Source: Bacteroidales bacterium UBA1410 (GTDB lineage Bacteria; Bacteroidota; Bacteroidia; Bacteroidales; Dysgonomonadaceae). Taken from it: a stretch of 7,288 bases of DNA. Below the pieces are notes generated by a model. It was not told the origin of the DNA and did no database searches. It saw only the letters and a list, made by a program, of their open reading frames with translations. Every line of letters starts with the position of its first letter. The first letter of the stretch is position 1. Shown here one piece after another: positions 6,480 through 7,288 of this stretch. Position numbers and translations under genes: made by a program. The DNA lies in NCBI GenBank assembly GCA_002305015.1, contig DBPW01000020.1, positions 25,163 through 32,450 of the forward strand, written 5' to 3'.

Positions 6480-7288
6480 ATGAAAGGAAAACAATTTTTC
6501 AGCGTTATTTCCCTGTTTTTAATAGGGGTAGGTCTATCGGATGCTTCTTTCCTTATAGGATGTGAAGGAAAGGGTCGGATTCATTCTTCGAATGATGAAA
6601 AGAACCCTTCCGAAACAAAAAAATCCGTTGCCCTTTTCGCTAATTTCACGTATAAAGGTGAAGACGATTTTTATAAAGAAAATCCGTTGCCCGGTCCGGA
6701 GTTTTTTTATAATCCTATTTTGCCGGGTTGGTATTCCGATCCAAGTATTTGTACCAATGGAGAAGACTATTTTTTGGTGACTTCCACCTTCACCTATTTT
6801 CCGGGTGTACCTCTATTTCACAGCAGGGATTTGGTAAACTGGAAGCAGATAGGACATGTGCTTGATCGTCCTTCGCAGCTTGTCAATATGCAGGGGCAGC
6901 ATGTGAGTGGCGGAATTTTTGCGCCGGCTATCGAATACAATCCGTATAATAAAACGTATTATATGATTACTACGAATGTGGGAGCAGGCAATTTTTTTGT
7001 GAAGACACACGATCCTTTTGGCGAATGGTCTGATCCTATCCTACTGCCCGAAGTGCAAGGCATCGATCCTTCTTTTTTCTTTGATGAAGATGGCAAAGCG
7101 TATATCGTAAACAATGATGCGCCTGAGGGAAAGCCCGAGTATGACGGGCATCGTGTAATTAAAATTCAGGAATTCGATGTGAAAACGGATAAAACCATCG
7201 GGCCCCGCATCGTATTGGTGAATAAAGGGGCTCGTCCTGAAGATAAACCCATTTGGATAGAAGGACCCCATATGTATAAAATAAACGG
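6480..7288 (+). CDS. GH43 glycosidase, probable lipoprotein (3' end outside window)
   Basis: 269 codons are visible and the frame is still open at the right edge. The product is a glycoside hydrolase family 43 enzyme of the beta-xylosidase / alpha-L-arabinofuranosidase group, which releases xylose or arabinose from side chains or oligosaccharides. The catalytic triad is present: D87 in WYSDPSI (base), D196 in GIDPSFFF (pKa modulator) and E261 in IEGPHMYK (acid). Segments such as YFPGVPLFHSRDLVNW at 106-121 are typical of this group. The N terminus has a hydrophobic segment followed by L25-I-G-C28, a lipobox, so it is probably an outer-membrane lipoprotein. A hydrophilic stretch of about 45 residues precedes the five-bladed propeller, and a C-terminal beta-sandwich may follow off-window. 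ATG 6480 is the only reasonable start: an in-frame TAG lies upstream at 6444-6446. Divergence from the HTCS suggests HTCS control. Xylosidase and arabinofuranosidase cannot be separated here. Confidence 0.9.
   Translation, partial: MKGKQFFSVISLFLIGVGLSDASFLIGCEGKGRIHSSNDEKNPSETKKSVALFANFTYKGEDDFYKENPLPGPEFFYNPILPGWYSDPSICTNGEDYFLVTSTFTYFPGVPLFHSRDLVNWKQIGHVLDRPSQLVNMQGQHVSGGIFAPAIEYNPYNKTYYMITTNVGAGNFFVKTHDPFGEWSDPILLPEVQGIDPSFFFDEDGKAYIVNNDAPEGKPEYDGHRVIKIQEFDVKTDKTIGPRIVLVNKGARPEDKPIWIEGPHMYKIN

Noticed and set aside
6562..6780. 72-codon plus-strand frame near the start of the right-hand GH43 gene
   Set aside because: It is out of frame with the GH43 reading frame, which carries the signal sequence and catalytic residues through the same bases.

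Overview
The window looks like chromosomal DNA from a Bacteroidota species, most likely order Bacteroidales. The base composition is moderate to AT-rich. Starts are preceded by A-rich sequence rather than clear Shine-Dalgarno motifs, and three candidate promoters carry the Bacteroidota -7 element TAnnTTTG. The central gene is a very long hybrid two-component system (HTCS), a regulator type typical of this phylum. The genus cannot be fixed from the sequence alone.

Layout: (1) bases 1-312 hold no convincing gene, but contain a degenerate 11-bp tandem repeat (about 112-221) and a probable promoter. (2) tadA (313-753, +) encodes the tRNA adenosine deaminase and is complete. (3) A short convergent terminator region lies at about 749-785. 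(4) A secreted GH43 enzyme resembling endo-1,5-alpha-L-arabinanases (787-1839, -) follows. (5) Immediately upstream of it on the same strand is the HTCS (1826-5965, -, 1379 residues); the two probably share a transcript and overlap by 14 bases if the longer arabinanase start is used. (6) A 514-base divergent intergenic region (5966-6479) carries candidate promoters in both directions, several inverted and direct repeats and a palindrome. (7) A second, divergently transcribed GH43 enzyme with a probable lipoprotein signal (6480 onward, +) runs off the right edge.

How it fits together: the HTCS has a periplasmic two-propeller sensor, a histidine kinase, a receiver and an AraC-type DNA-binding domain in one chain. 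With GH43 genes on both sides, the simplest reading is a carbohydrate-utilisation locus for an arabinose-containing plant polysaccharide, arabinan being the best guess and arabinoxylan the alternative. The HTCS would sense released oligosaccharides and activate the divergent GH43 gene, and perhaps its own operon. No susC/susD pair is visible, so whether this is a full PUL depends on sequence beyond the right edge. tadA is an unrelated housekeeping neighbour.

No CRISPR array, insertion sequence, tRNA or rRNA gene was recognised. I did not find a clearly new system. The points most worth a second look are the cis-element-rich divergent region, the apparently inverted cellular placement of the two GH43 enzymes, and the 11-bp minisatellite.
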